From the NCBI GenBank assembly GCA_026075535.2, contig AP026538.1:14144337-14208336 (forward strand): a DNA stretch of 64,000 bases. The letters run 5' to 3'. Made by a program: the position numbers and the translations under genes. This stretch comes from Tricholoma matsutake. Lineage: Eukaryota; Basidiomycota; Agaricomycetes; Agaricales; Tricholomataceae. The notes below the pieces were generated by a model. It made no database searches and had not been told where the DNA came from. It saw only the letters and a program-made list of their open reading frames with translations. Shown in pieces: positions 21,482 through 32,109 of this stretch. Each line of letters starts with the position of its first letter. The stretch's first letter is position 1.

Positions 21482-22190
21482 TGAATTTGGCTTGTAACTA
21501 AAATAGTTGTCCAAATAGAGTAATGTAAATTGTAACTAAACCAGATCCAATCAGTTGTCTGGTTGCAGCTGTCCTAATGATGAGCACTGCCTCTTGATCA
21601 CTGGCAGTTGCAATGTAAGGCGAGGCCTGGCATCAGCTTATGAAAGAAAAGGTAAATTATGTATATACAAGTACTTCTGGCTCATGCCGAAAGGATGAGT
21701 AATCAGATGTGGTGCAGTGAAACAATGATGTATGCACAAGTAAGAGAAGGCACACTGATATGGGAAGTTGTGTTCTTCTGTTAGGGCAACACCCACTATC
21801 TGCTAGCTAAGACCATGCAGGTTCTCTCTACAAGAAGGGGGCAGGATCCATGTGCATGATGGGAGAATTGATGGTTTTGATGCGAGGGGTTAATAATAGG
21901 TGAGTTTGTTGAGATAGGCCTTTCACACCACAAGCATAGGTGGAATACCTAAGAGAACACAACTGGGGTCCCCTAGGTGTATATTTAGGGTTTATATACT
22001 ATGTTACATATATTGTACATTGTTGTTACCGATGCACTCATACATGCATGTACATATTGATGGTGCAAAATAAAATTCTCATGCTATCAAAGTGTAGTGT
22101 CATTTAGTGTCATTTTGCATCATGTAGCATAATTTGACATAATAAAATCAAAATGAAATTTTATTAGGTAATGGGGTGGTTTCCTAACAC
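21482..22190 (-). repeat. 5' LTR of element A
   Basis: The right end is fixed by the match to 1-58 (CCTAACA). The left boundary near TGAATTTGG at 21482 is estimated from the TG...CA rule and the position of gag, giving about 709 bp. No self-priming complement was found, so the primer type of A is unresolved. Confidence 0.65.
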
Positions 22191-22930
22191 TCATTGTGCC
22201 CACTACCTCTCTGTTGTCCCTGGCCTTACTGCTCCCTGTTTCCACCCCATGAGCAGTTGTTTGCAGCAGCAGTTGGGGGTGCTGTAAAGGCAGTGGTGGT
22301 GATGATGGTGGCCATCCTCATGCTGGTCTTCCTCTCATCATCACAGTTGTCAGAGAGTTGGGGCTGCTGGGTCATGGCCATCATTCTGTTGTTGTCCCCC
22401 TTCCCATTGTTGGTGTTATTGTTGGTATGCGCATTTCCTCCCCCCATGAGGAGTTCCTTGCAGCAGTGATTGGCCATCGTTGTCCTGTTCTTCCACTGGT
22501 GATCCACCCCACAAACAGGCAAGAAGTGGTAGTGGGGTCATTATTTCTCCCCCTCATTCCCGTTGTGCTCCCCATTTCCACCCCATGAGCAGCTGCTCAC
22601 AGCAGCAATTGGAGATGGTGTCATGGTGTCAGCTTGTCCTGCCATTCTTCATCCTGTTGTCCTGCAAGCAGGGGCTCGCAGCACTGTGGGTGTAGGGATT
22701 GCCGTCTCATGTTTCATCAGCTGGGGAGGTTGCAACAAGGCAGGAGGTGGCTATCCCACTAACTTGGCTCTCTGATACCTCCTATTCAATCTCACATCCC
22801 ATTTGCAAGGAGAGGAGAGGATGGGTGGGCTGTTGTCAAAAAGTCCTAAAGAAGAGTAGTTAGCTGAATAACAACCAAAAGTTTAAGAGAAAAACTTAAT
22901 ATAATATCTGAAGGCTTCCAGAACTAATGT
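22191..22930. other. Low-complexity flank of element A, no gene seen
   Basis: G/T- and CCACCCC-rich DNA with motifs shared with element D (for example TTCCACCCCATGAGCAGTTG). Frames on both strands are driven by CA/TG-rich repeats. No target duplication for A can be assessed, because its other flank is outside the window. Confidence 0.5.
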
Positions 22931-24101
22931 TGATAGGTGGTCTCCTCAGCTCAAAGGCCAATACATCATTCTAACCACATTCTAATCACATCGGCTAACT
23001 CCTACAAGGTCCCAGACCCAGCGCAACCCAGTCTATTGACCAGGTCAAAACATTACCAGCGACATTGATCATACCAAGAGACCACATCGCACAGCCTTAG
23101 GACTACATTGAAAGCCCCTACAACCCCTTCTAGATGACCATCGAACATCCCCAATCATCCTTGAACAAACCGCAATCGCAATCAAACATTGTCAACCATC
23201 GTTGAGCATCATCGATCGATATTGAGAAACTATGAGCGACATCGGGCACTGCTTTTGTTATCTATGTGGTGGAATACCATGTGCCAGGAAGGATTCCAAC
23301 TTGTGCCCAAACCTGCTGATAGTAGGACAGCCTCATTCCAAGTCCCTATCATGCACAGAACCCACTGGACAAATTATTGCAAGACTTAGTGCAATTTATA
23401 CACAAAGGACAGTCCCCTTTTAGTTCTATATCCTTTATTACTCTTTCATCATATGATATATCTCTTTCATCTTTGGATTTCAGTCTCCTTTTTGGCCTTG
23501 TGCCTTAACTCATATCTTCTGCCTCATGTTCTACACATGTTTCTCATTCCATTTTAGGAAGTTTCCTTAAAACATATAAAACTCTGTAGTATCTACTTGG
23601 AAGGACAAGAAATTGTCTTCACCTATCATCTCGTATACAGTTCTAAGCATCTGATCAACTTTCTAAAAAATCATCTAAGTCTCTATGAGTTTTCTCAATT
23701 GACAAGAAACCTCTGCGATCATCGTGTCCTCAATATTCCTTCAATCCTCTCGTCATTAGCACTACCAACCATTTCAAAATGTTCTAGCCATCGACTATAG
23801 CCTTCGTATACTTTTGACCTATTGAAAGGTCCTCAGAAGTCACACATCAACCATCAATGATCAACATCATTCACTGTCGATCTCATCGATCATCCTCAAT
23901 ATCGATTGATACCCCATTGGACCTCATCAAACACCTTCATCTCTTATAGAACTACCTTTGCAACTAGTACTAACTAGTTATCTTCCCATAGGTTTGACTA
24001 TGAACATTCGGGGCAACTCGCACCCTTCCTCTGACTCGTCACAAATATCATCGATTGCCTCATCAGCTGTTTTGGTGGTTTTCCTGGGTTGAGTATCATC
24101 A
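22931..24101 (+). repeat. Solo LTR related to the LTR of element E
   Basis: Starts TGATAGGT and ends GAGTATCATCA, as does the 5' LTR of element E (38246-39405). Lengths are 1171 and 1160 bp, and both hold Thr/Ser-codon-like CATC-rich 3' halves. Flanks ATGT (22927-22930) and ACGT (24102-24105) differ by one CpG-type transition, a plausible 4-bp target duplication. No internal element sequence adjoins it, so it likely arose by LTR-LTR recombination. Confidence 0.6.
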
Positions 24102-24369
24102 ACGTACAAAATTAGTTGAAAGAATTAACGAAGAATGTCGAATTAGAAAGAAGTGAGGAATGGTGTTGTGGATGATGGTGATGATGCCATTGGATGGTAG
24201 GAAATGTTCATTTGTTGATTTGGTGTCTGTGGGAATGCTTTTCTGTAAAAGGAAATGTCAGTGTGGGGGATGGGGCATCCACTGCCCTACTTGCTCTTCT
24301 CTTTGACATCCATATTTTCTACATCCTCTTGCTTGCGTTGTTCTGTTTCCTTGATATTGCAGTTATACA

Positions 24370-24960
24370 GTGTTTGTATGCTATAACTGTGAGTTATTTT
24401 CCATTATTGCCCCACTCTGTCCACTGATGAACTTTTTCCATAGCACATCTTGCCTCAAGCTGTTCAGTGTCAGTCATCTGCCATCAAAACCCTTGTTAGT
24501 CCTATCCATCTGGTTGAAAGTTCTACCTGGACTGTCCCACAGTGTTTGTGTTCTCCCATTGTGAATGAATTTCAATTCCTGCTTGACTTTGTCCACTAAC
24601 ATGTCTTCTGTGTAGTGCATTGTGCCTCCTGCTGTTTGGCATCAGTCACATGCCATCCAAACCCTTGTCAGTCCTATCCCCCTGATTGAAAGCTCTGTGT
24701 GGCCTGTCCTATGGTGTTCATATGCTGCCACTGTCAGTTAACTTTGATTCCTGCTTGACACTTCATCCACTGACACATCTGTCATGCAGCACATTGTGGC
24801 TCAAGTTGTTCAGTGTCAGTCATCTGGTTATCTGTCTGGTTGAAAGGCCTACCTCAACTGCCCTGCGGTGCTTGTATGCTTCTACCATGAGTAAATTTAC
24901 ATTCCTGCTGACTCCATCCACTTACACACTCTCCATACAGCCCACCATGCCCTGCGCCAT
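24370..24960. repeat. Diverged ~173-bp tandem repeats
   Basis: Blocks containing a TGTTCAGTGTCAGTCATCTG-like segment followed by CCATC and CTATC motifs recur at about 24461, 24633 and 24807, spaced 172-174 bp. Surrounding sequence (for example TCCACTGA...CAT, GATTCCTGCTTGAC) repeats in register. Divergence is high, so the array is old. Confidence 0.6.
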
Positions 24961-25439
24961 CCAGCGCCAGCTGTCCACTGTCCAAACCTTTGACCATCCC
25001 ACCCGTCCAGTAGAAAGTTCTACCTTGACTGTCACCCCACTTGAGCTGCATGTGCAGTCTCTTGAAACAAACTTTCCTGACTATGTGCTCAATTTGAGCA
25101 TTGTTGTCTTGACTGTGCAGCATACCCCTGATCCTGCAAGTTGTTCAACTGTGTGTTCTATGTTTTTGAGATCATTCTATCAAATATTGCTCTCTACTCT
25201 GCATGGTGTTATGGCTCTGGTTTTGTGCATTTTTGCGAAGCTTTTGGATTATTTTTGTTCACCTTTTTGGCAGTTGCTGCTTCGCATTTATGTTCTTCCT
25301 TTGCCTCATGTCTCAGTAACCTGTCATCGTGTAGCTCTCCATCTCTTGCAGAACCAGTATTCCCACCATGATTATGTACTTAAGGTTGTTGCTCTGTCTT
25401 CTTGGTCTGCTGTATTGCCTTACAACCCTCTGCTGGGTG

Positions 25440-26997
25440 TTCATGTTTGCCATGGAATGTGTTTTGTCATGTATGGAATAACTTTGTTTGTATCAACAAG
25501 CAATCTGATGGGTATATTTTCTTCTGCGCTTGCTGATTTTCAGTTGTTGTTCAAACATTTGTGTACAGTTCTGGTTTGTAGCCATCCATTGGAATCCTCC
25601 TCTGAGTTAGGTGGCTCTGGCAGTACATCAGTGCCTGTTGGAGGAGGAAGGGCATATTTGTTTTCACATCCATCTGTCACATCATTTATTAAGAACAGCA
25701 GTGATGAACTATTGTCTGCTCATGTGTTTCATTATGTGGATCATGTAGATGATATAGGGTGCCTTGCTTACCCTGTACACCATGGCTTTGTACATGCTGA
25801 CTTGTCCCTTTCTGATATTGTACCACATATCTCTAAGCAGATGGTGCAAAAAATAGTGCGGATACATAAAATTCCTCTCAGTACACATTGGTGTTTCACT
25901 AAGGATGAGCTTGTAAAAGTGTTTGAGGGTCATAATTGTGTCAATTGCAATATTTATACTTCTGTTCTTGAGGTCTGCTTCTGCAAAGAGAAAAAAGGTA
26001 TCTGCCAATGCATTCTCAAAACTCACTGAAGAGCAGAGGATTGAGCACAATATAAAAAAGTGCAAACCTTGGAAACATGGTAAGCCTAATGCCAGTGCTG
26101 TTATTCCACCAGCCATTTTTCCTCCTCTACCATTAAGAGAAGAATTGGGTGAGACCCTAGTCAAAGAATGGTGCAAAGAATCAAATCCATTGACCCTTGA
26201 GGAATCTGGATGTGCAGTGTGTGGTGAGTTAGTGCCTGTCACTCAGCTGAGTTGCCTCAAAGCTATAAAGACAATGCTTGGAATTTTGGCAGCCCCAGGT
26301 GTGACTCATTTTGAATGCAAGACTTTGTCTCAAAAGGTTTCTGAGTTCAAGGGTCCTGTTCTTGACTACCAATGTGACAAAGTCTGCAATGACTGCCGTG
26401 TGAGCATCAGAAAAGGCAAAGTGCCACACCTTGCTTTAGCTAATAACCTTTGGCTTGGTGAAGTTCCAAAGGTGCTGTCAGATTTAAACTTTATGGAGAG
26501 ACTTCTTGTTGCTTGCATTTGTCACAACTGTTGTTTTGTCGGGGTAGCTTCAAGTGGCCTTAAGAAAATGGTTGCTCATGTAATTGCTTTTGAATGCCCT
26601 CTCCCAAAGATATACCATGCTCTGCCTTCTCCAGTTGAAGAAATGGATGATGTTCTTGCTATTCTATTTACAGGGCCTTTGAAGCCCACTTGAGAGGACT
26701 TGGAACACATACCAGTTCTAGTCAGGAGAAACCAAGTAGCAAAAGCACTTGAATGGCTAAAGCTGAACCATGTTGATTACAGTGACTTGAACATATCATA
26801 TGAAAATCTAAATAGCTATCCTGAGCATATGCCTCCTGTGTCTGTAGAATATTGCCCAGCAGACTCTAACAAAGTTCCTGAAGGTACAAGTGCATTTGAT
26901 AATGAAGTAAATGATGGTGTTGCTGAAGGAGAATGCCCTTTCATTGTTCATGGCTTGACAGGAGCAGAATTAGATACAAAAACACTTGATGCACAAA
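25440..26997 (+). pseudogene. Helitron 1: N-terminal part of Rep (DUF6570 region)
   Basis: Reads LLSAHVFHYVDHVDDIGCLAYP...HISKQMVQKIVRIHK..HNCVNCN, then (after a frame change at about 25985) AFSKLTEEQRIEHNIKKCK, a cysteine-rich block (SGCAVCGELVPVTQL; CDKVCNDCRVSIRKGKVPHLALANNLWLG), ERLLVACICHNCCFVGV and HVIAFECPLPKIYHALPSP. A TGA at about 26691 (KPT*EDLEHIPVL) precedes LVRRNQVAKALEWLKLNHVDY. The same blocks occur in Helitron 2. Coding stops at about 26997, before the Helitron_like_N domain, where an inverted copia fragment begins. HUH, tyrosine and helicase parts are absent. Confidence 0.8.
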
Positions 26998-27790
26998 AGG
27001 CTCTCGCTCCTTCTTCGTCGAGGTGCCCTTCTCACTACCTGATGGCTTCAGGGGCTTGTCACACTTGTCTTTGAAATGGCCTTTCTCTCCGCAGTTCCAG
27101 CACATGCCCCTAGGTTTCTTTGACTTGCCCTTCCCAGGAGTAACAGCTAAGGCTCCATCTTGGCTTTCAGCCTTCATTGTCTTGCTGTGATTTGAGCGAT
27201 GCATCGTGTGGTGCTCATACTCCTCAGAGATGATGGAGATAAGTGTATCGGGCTTCACTTCCCTCTTAAGGTCATTAATGCGAGCTGCAGCAACGAGACC
27301 AGAGGCAAAATTGGCAAGGGCAGGGGGTAGGCAGCTGATTATCGTGGACCGATAGTCCTTCTCCTCAATGGCAATACCAACAGTTGCGAGCTTCTCACGT
27401 TCGATGCAAAGCTGATTGAGAAACTCCCAGACATTGCCTTTTTTGGGGCACTTCGACTGCAAGAACTTGGAACGAAGCAAATGTGCCCTTCTCTGAGTAT
27501 TCTGCGACAATCGTGGCCCATTGATCCTTCACAAGCATGTGGCTGTGCACAAGGATCAACGCCAAGTCGGGAATCTTCTGTGTCAGGAGCTCCTTTGCGG
27601 TCCGCTTATTCTTGTTCCACAGAGTGAGAGCTTCCGTTTCAGTGTCAGTGGCTGAAGAACCGACGGTGGGACAAGTGGTGGTGCCATCAAAATGGCCCCA
27701 GAAGCCCTTGGCATCAAGCACGTCCTGGAAACAGAGCTTGAAGATTGTCCAGTTTAGGCCCAAAGTCAAGTTTGGGTACAGATGAGGGGA
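26998..27790 (-). pseudogene. Copia-type gag fragment, inverted, fused to Helitron 1
   Basis: Minus-strand reading from about 27790: PKLDFGLNWTIFKLCFQDVL, DAKGFWGHFDGTT, then after a frame change QTQRRAHLLRSKFLQSKCPKKG, NVWEFLNQLCIEREKL, and a CCHC knuckle (MCWNCGEKGHFKDKC). It ends abruptly at STKKERE next to the Helitron frame, with no protease following. This is the UBN2-type gag common in fungal copia elements. Element H is inserted just upstream of its start. Confidence 0.8.
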
Positions 27791-27816
27791 GGAGGTCAGT
27801 AGTGGTCAGAGTAGTG

Positions 27817-27976
27817 TGTTGAAATATCGAGCTCAGCTGTGTCAGGCCACTCTTTGGTCCTGATGCTGTTCTGTTATCATGATCCACCTCCATTGCCTAG
27901 TTACCAGTACCTATATATACTTCACTGTACCATATCGTGCTCTTTGAGCACTTGTAATTCCCCCTTTTTGCAACAC
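27817..27976 (+). repeat. 5' LTR of element H
   Basis: 160 bp, TGTTGAAATATCGAG...TTTTTGCAACA, with a TATATATA-like box at about 27911-27918. The 3' copy differs by a few substitutions and an about 10-bp insertion (CACGGGCAC region). Confidence 0.9.
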
Positions 27977-28258
27977 AAGTGCTCTTCACCCCGTGTGGCT
28001 TAAAACTCATGTGTCCAACATCTCCGTGGAGACTGTACTTCCACATTTTGATTTAGCAGAGACTGTACTTCTGCCTTGCTTGGAACTTTGTGCACAGCAG
28101 TGACTGGACCTCTGCTTTCTTACTTGTGAAGTAACTTTCAGAACCTGCAGAGATGCACTTCTGCTTCAGCCTTTGTGATCTGTGCCAACTCGCATACAGC
28201 CCATACATTCATTCATTCCTAGTCTTATCTTCGACAATCTTTAATCTATCTTATCACA

Positions 28259-29065
28259 ATGTCTTTGGAATCTATTCGGTTCCCATCTCTCAATCACACC
28301 AACTATGCTGAATGGGTTTTGCAGATGGAAGCAATCTTGATTCGGGGCAGCTTCTGGGGGCTAGTCACTGGGAATGAGGCATTGGGCGAGGATGAGGTGG
28401 ATGAGAAGAAGAAGAAAGCTTTTGCACAGAGGCAAGCTCAGTGCCGAGCAGAGATTGTGTTGAGGGTTGAAGATTCTCAGTTACCCCATATGGCAGATCA
28501 TGATCCAAAAGCCATTTGGAACGCTCTCGCCTCTGTTCATCGTGCTCGAGGTTTCGGTAGTCAACTCCAGCTTTGTCGCCACTTCATTACTGCCACCATG
28601 AAGGACCAGTCCATGGAAGGTTGGATTGGGGAGGTATGCTCTCGTTCAAACAGACTCAAAGTCATTGATGTGTCTGTCTCCGACGAGGATATTATTGTTG
28701 TTCTCACCGCTGGGCTACCATCTTCCTATGCACCTGTCATCATTTCCCTTGATTCTGTCAAAGCTACTGAGCTCACACTTGACTTTGTCATCACCCGGCT
28801 TCTCAACAAAGAAAGTCGCCAAGTCATCTCTTTGGAGCCCAATGTCGAGGTCAAGAAAGAAGAACCCGACAATGTAGCCATGTTATCCGCACGTAGCATT
28901 CAATGCTTCTATTGTTTGGAGAAGGGACACTTTGCCAGTGTATGCCCTCAAAAGGCAAAGGATGTCAAGGAGCGGGAGGACAAGGGTCGTCATCAAGTTA
29001 CAAGCAATGCCCACTTTGCTTCCACAGCCGCAGATGAGTCTGATGAAGAAAACTATGCTATGTGA
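28259..29065 (+). CDS. Gag of element H (copia type, intact)
   Basis: 268 residues starting MSLESIRFPSLNHTNYAEWV (Met in ATCACAATGT context). The DUF4219/UBN2-like pattern is complete: NYAEWVLQMEAILIRGSFWG, KAIWNALASVHRARG, then NRLKVIDVSVSDEDIIVVLTAGLP, and a CCHC knuckle (CFYCLEKGHFASVCP, about residues 220-234). No stops, no TGA decay. It should package the element's own RNA. Confidence 0.9.
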   Translation: MSLESIRFPSLNHTNYAEWVLQMEAILIRGSFWGLVTGNEALGEDEVDEKKKKAFAQRQAQCRAEIVLRVEDSQLPHMADHDPKAIWNALASVHRARGFGSQLQLCRHFITATMKDQSMEGWIGEVCSRSNRLKVIDVSVSDEDIIVVLTAGLPSSYAPVIISLDSVKATELTLDFVITRLLNKESRQVISLEPNVEVKKEEPDNVAMLSARSIQCFYCLEKGHFASVCPQKAKDVKEREDKGRHQVTSNAHFASTAADESDEENYAM

Positions 29066-29147
29066 TGGAATTTTTGTTCGTTTTCATTATTCATTTATTT
29101 GTATCCTTTTATGTGACTTATCTTATGGTCTTTTGCTCGAGGGGGTG

Positions 29148-29317
29148 TGTTGAAATATCGAGCTCAGCTGTGTCAGGCCACTCTTTGGTCCTGATGCTGT
29201 TCTGTTATCATGATCTGCCTCCATTGCCTAGTTACCAGTACTTATATATACTTCACTGTACCATATCGTGCTCTTTGAGCACTTGTAACCCACGGGCACT
29301 TCCCCCTTTTTGCAACA
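29148..29317 (+). repeat. 3' LTR of element H
   Basis: 170 bp, preceded by CGAGGGGGTG and followed by TAGTG, the second target copy. Confidence 0.9.
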
Positions 29318-30195
29318 TAGTGGACATAGCAGCAGGGGATCAGGGCCCAATAACCTGTAAGAATAGCTAAACGTAGTGTAACGAGACTACAGGTAAATGT
29401 AAGTACAAGAATATAAATAAAGTAAAGTAGAAATATTCACCTCAGTGTTTGTGTGCGGGAGCGAGAGCAAGCAGCTGAGGTGCGAGTACAAACAGTACAA
29501 ATGTTTTAAGCTACGAGTGACCATGTGGTAAGGTACAGTAGTTATGCATAAGTGAAGGTAAAAAATGTTGAAAGTGAGGCGACGTATTGGACGACACCGA
29601 CACCGACACCGACACCGAACAATGGCAGTGGCATAGCCACGATTATTTATAATACCGATACTTAGTTACCGATTTAGTTTACTGGGCAGTGCCCCGACGT
29701 TTAGTATAAATATTCATTGTAAATACTTTATTAAATCTAACGAAGTGTTTTCTACTACATCGAGTCCTCAATTCTCTACAAAAAAGGCTAAATAGAAGAA
29801 AGTACGGGTGCATACAAGGGAGAACGGCCGCCGTCCGGCGCTCGGGACGGAGCACAGCTTGCTAATCCAACACATACACCTTTGTGTTCTAGTAGAAGGG
29901 TATTTTGCAAGATACTGCCATCCTCTGGTGAGAAAGTAGTGTAGAGCATGATAACTATTTTGTGGCTTCCTTTATGCACGGTGAATCCTCCACAAGCTCG
30001 AAAAGTCCGGAAGTCGGCAATCTCTTGCTGATGCACTTGAAATTCGGACCATGTGTGTCTAAAAGGTACGCCTACTCGGAGGTATAAACACTACCCTACG
30101 AAAGCTTTCTTGTTCTTCAAATGCCCTATCCCATTACCCTTGGATTTTTGTCAATCATCTGTCACAAGATCACAATCCTGGCGAGTCACTACTAA
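29318..30195 (-). other. Probable leader or LTR of the inverted copia fragment; microsatellite
   Basis: The minus strand reads toward the copia gag start: pyrimidine/AT-rich DNA with TTTATTTATATTC, then GGTTATTGGGCCCTGATCC before the gag leader, a plausible primer-site region. A (ACACCG)n microsatellite lies at 29595-29618. I could not delimit an LTR pair. No gene seen. Confidence 0.35.
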
Positions 30196-30749
30196 TTAAT
30201 GTCCGTGTTTCGAGGATGCAGGGGCCTGGGATGCAGTGGCCTGGGTTGCAGCGGCCAGGGTTGCCTGGTAGTTCTGTATGTCTTCCTTGAGCTGTCTAAG
30301 GTGATCCTCGGCCATTGGGCTGTGGTCATGTAACGGGGTCCCCGCCTGGAGTACGCTTAATTTGTCATAGTGAATAGTTTTCACAATAAAAGAAACACGA
30401 TGATCTTGGCGCTTTTTGTTGAAATATGAGGGAAGCCCGTAGGCCGCAGCTTTCTTGGAACTCTCTTTCGGAAGCTTGTGGCTGAAGTTCACAACCTGTA
30501 GATTACCATTCTTGTCTGGATAAGTTAGAACAACCATAGGATGAGGTCCTGCTCTCTGGTCATCGAGAGCGCTGGGAATATAACCGAATGGAGATATTTC
30601 ACCCTTTGATTGTTGCTTGTCGCGTCGATCCAGTCCTCCGTATTTCCATGCAGAATGGTGCCTGGAATGGCCTCTTCTATTTTGATAGGAACACTCAACA
30701 CCGTAGAACCATACAGAAGAGAAAGGAGGAGGATTGCGGTGATTTTCAT
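30196..30749 (-). CDS. Predicted small secreted protein (two exons, intact)
   Basis: Exon 1 (30749-30603, 49 codons) begins MKITAILLLSLLYGSTVLSV, a clear signal peptide with likely cleavage near residue 19. A 47-nt GT-AG intron (30602-30556) joins in phase 0 to exon 2 (30555-30196): RAGPHPMVVLTYPDKNGNLQ, NFSHKLPKESSKKAAAYGLP, and a C-terminal amphipathic helix (EDHLRQLKEDIQNYQATLAA). The product is 168 residues, with no cysteine-rich pattern and no known catalytic motif. Exon sizes, phase and intron length support the model. Without the intron the two frames do not join. It shows no TGA decay despite transposon surroundings, so it may be under selection or young. A TATA-like TATATA lies about 260 bp upstream (near 31010). 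Function unknown; an effector-type role is only a guess. Confidence 0.7.
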
Positions 30750-31069
30750 TGCCAGAATGGTGCTATAATAGGGAATGCGTCAGGCAACGAGCAAAGCTTT
30801 AAGAAAACGGATTGACTTTGGATTGACTTGTAATACGTGAGGCGTGTAATGCTTTCAAGTTTGGAAAATGGGCTATGGAGACCGGCTCTGAGGAAACCAC
30901 ATGCTAGGACTGGGTATTTGAGGCATCCGTGTCACTGGCTGCCCGGAACGGGACTTCTGCATATAGGGTCGGAACTTTTGTTTCGGCGTGCAGTGACCCC
31001 TCCTGCCATATATAGTAATTTCACATTACGTGCTCTATATGTTTCCTAGAAAATCATATTTCCTGAATC

Positions 31070-31573
31070 CTACGATGTTAGCAGTTTACACATCAAGTAC
31101 GACGACGTTTTGTGGTTGTGGTACTTGCTTCTGGAGAGCAGCTCTGATGCTACCGCACATGCCTCCATCTCATCCTCCCTCGGGCTCATCCCATTGGAGA
31201 CATCCAACGGCACCAGATCTTGGTCTCCGCCGACTGTCTGATCAGTGCTGACCTCGGGAGCATGAATTAGAGCCGGCACAGATACCAGAGGGGGATTAGG
31301 GGCGGCCCTTGCATTGAAAAACGAATGGAGTGTCCGATTTAGTTTTGCCTCTGGCTTGGGCCAGGTAGTACACGCTTTTTGCCTATCGCGCTCAGCTTGG
31401 CAGGGTTTTGACGCTCGGTGGATGTCGAGGTTTTTGTGTCCGCCTGTACCAACTCGGATGTCACTTCCACAGTCTGGACACGGAAGCGTGCTTTCCGCCG
31501 TACGTTCTAAATGACGCGTTACATCAACCTCTGCATCTACATGCCGACACTCACTTTTTTTTCTTTGGCATTT
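31070..31573 (-). pseudogene. Zinc-finger-like host gene fragment
   Basis: A minus-strand frame open for about 165 codons holds LPCPDCGSDIRVGTGGHKNLDIHR followed by ASKPCQAERDRQK: a C-x2-C...H-x3-H/C pattern typical of a repeated Agaricomycete family of uncertain function. An upstream start (MPKKKK at 31571) and a 48-nt GTGAGT...TTTAG intron (31554-31507) are visible, but the phase is off by one base in an A8 run, so the gene is broken or the run is misread. The frame ends at 31070 after KYHNHKTSSYL, far short of what I recall for the family. Confidence 0.5.
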
Positions 31574-32109
31574 TCAACAGTTCTGTCCGTTGGTACAAAT
31601 TTTTTATTAGGTATTAATTATCTACAATGGCTTCCTATAACGTTTGAACCCATCTCATGAGTCATTAAGCTGTCTGATGGCGGTCCGCCGCCGTCTGAAT
31701 ACACAAGTCAGAACTTTTTTTCTGGCCTCCGGCTGGACCTCCCCAACTCAGGGTCCGGGATTCCCGTTCCGCCACCCCCTTGCTGGCTGCACAGCAAGAT
31801 ACATCTGGGGAGGTATCATGTCAGTATTGTAGAAGTATACTTAATACTGTCATCATACTCACCAAGAGATATTTTGCCAGTATTCATACCAATCTAAAAT
31901 ACTACTTGAGTACCTTCAGTACTGTCAAAATACTTCTGGCAAAGTCTGTTGACAATATTAGGAATACTGTCAGGGTACTTCCACAGTACTTCTCTAGCAG
32001 TATTGTGCCTTGCACCCAGTGTGTAGTTCTTTTGTAACATACTCCACGAAATGTAGAAAGGGATGTCATAATGTCCCACTGTCCTGGCAAGGAACTTGTA
32101 GAGCACAAT
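31574..32109. other. Spacer with CAGTACT-like imperfect repeats, no gene seen
   Basis: 31810-32000 repeats variants of CAGTATTGT/AGTACTTCT at irregular spacing. No coding frame of substance on either strand. Confidence 0.4.

Larger units (their letters stand above)
1..22190 (-). mobile_element. Element A: old Ty3/gypsy chromovirus, target of nested insertions
   Basis: A degenerate minus-strand chromovirus reading right to left: 5' LTR (21482-22190), gag, protease, RT, RNase H, integrase, chromodomain, polypurine tract and the tail of its 3' LTR at 1-58. The rest of that LTR lies left of the window. Its pol is split twice, by element B (617-14344) and by element D (15373-17926). Removing B with one 5-bp target copy rejoins the integrase C-terminal region in frame (...RAH | APEYKVGDLVWLS...), which proves the flanks were once one gene. 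Stop codons inside conserved blocks are TGA at expected arginines, and RT and integrase catalytic acids are mutated, so it is dead. The visible 58 bp of the two LTRs differ at about 4 positions. Confidence 0.9.
27817..29317 (+). mobile_element. Element H: 1.5-kb gag-only copia-like LTR element (TR-GAG type)
   Basis: Short LTRs (27817-27976, 160 bp; 29148-29317, 170 bp) with ends TGTTG...CAACA, flanked by perfect 5-bp duplications TAGTG (27812-27816 and 29318-29322). A polypurine tract (GAGGGGGTG) precedes the 3' LTR. The only internal gene is an intact 268-codon copia-type gag; no protease, integrase or RT is present. This matches the architecture called TR-GAG in plants. Such an element would need pol from another copia element. 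Confidence 0.88.

Noticed and set aside
24686..25430. N-terminal part of a 447-codon frame that runs into Helitron 1
   Set aside because: Composition is Leu/Ser/Cys-rich and reads through the ~173-bp tandem repeats; only the part from about 25440 aligns with Helitron 2.
25440..27000. Looked for Helitron termini (5' TC, 3' hairpin plus CTRR)
   Set aside because: Many chance CTRR matches; no hairpin at a convincing distance, so no boundary is claimed.
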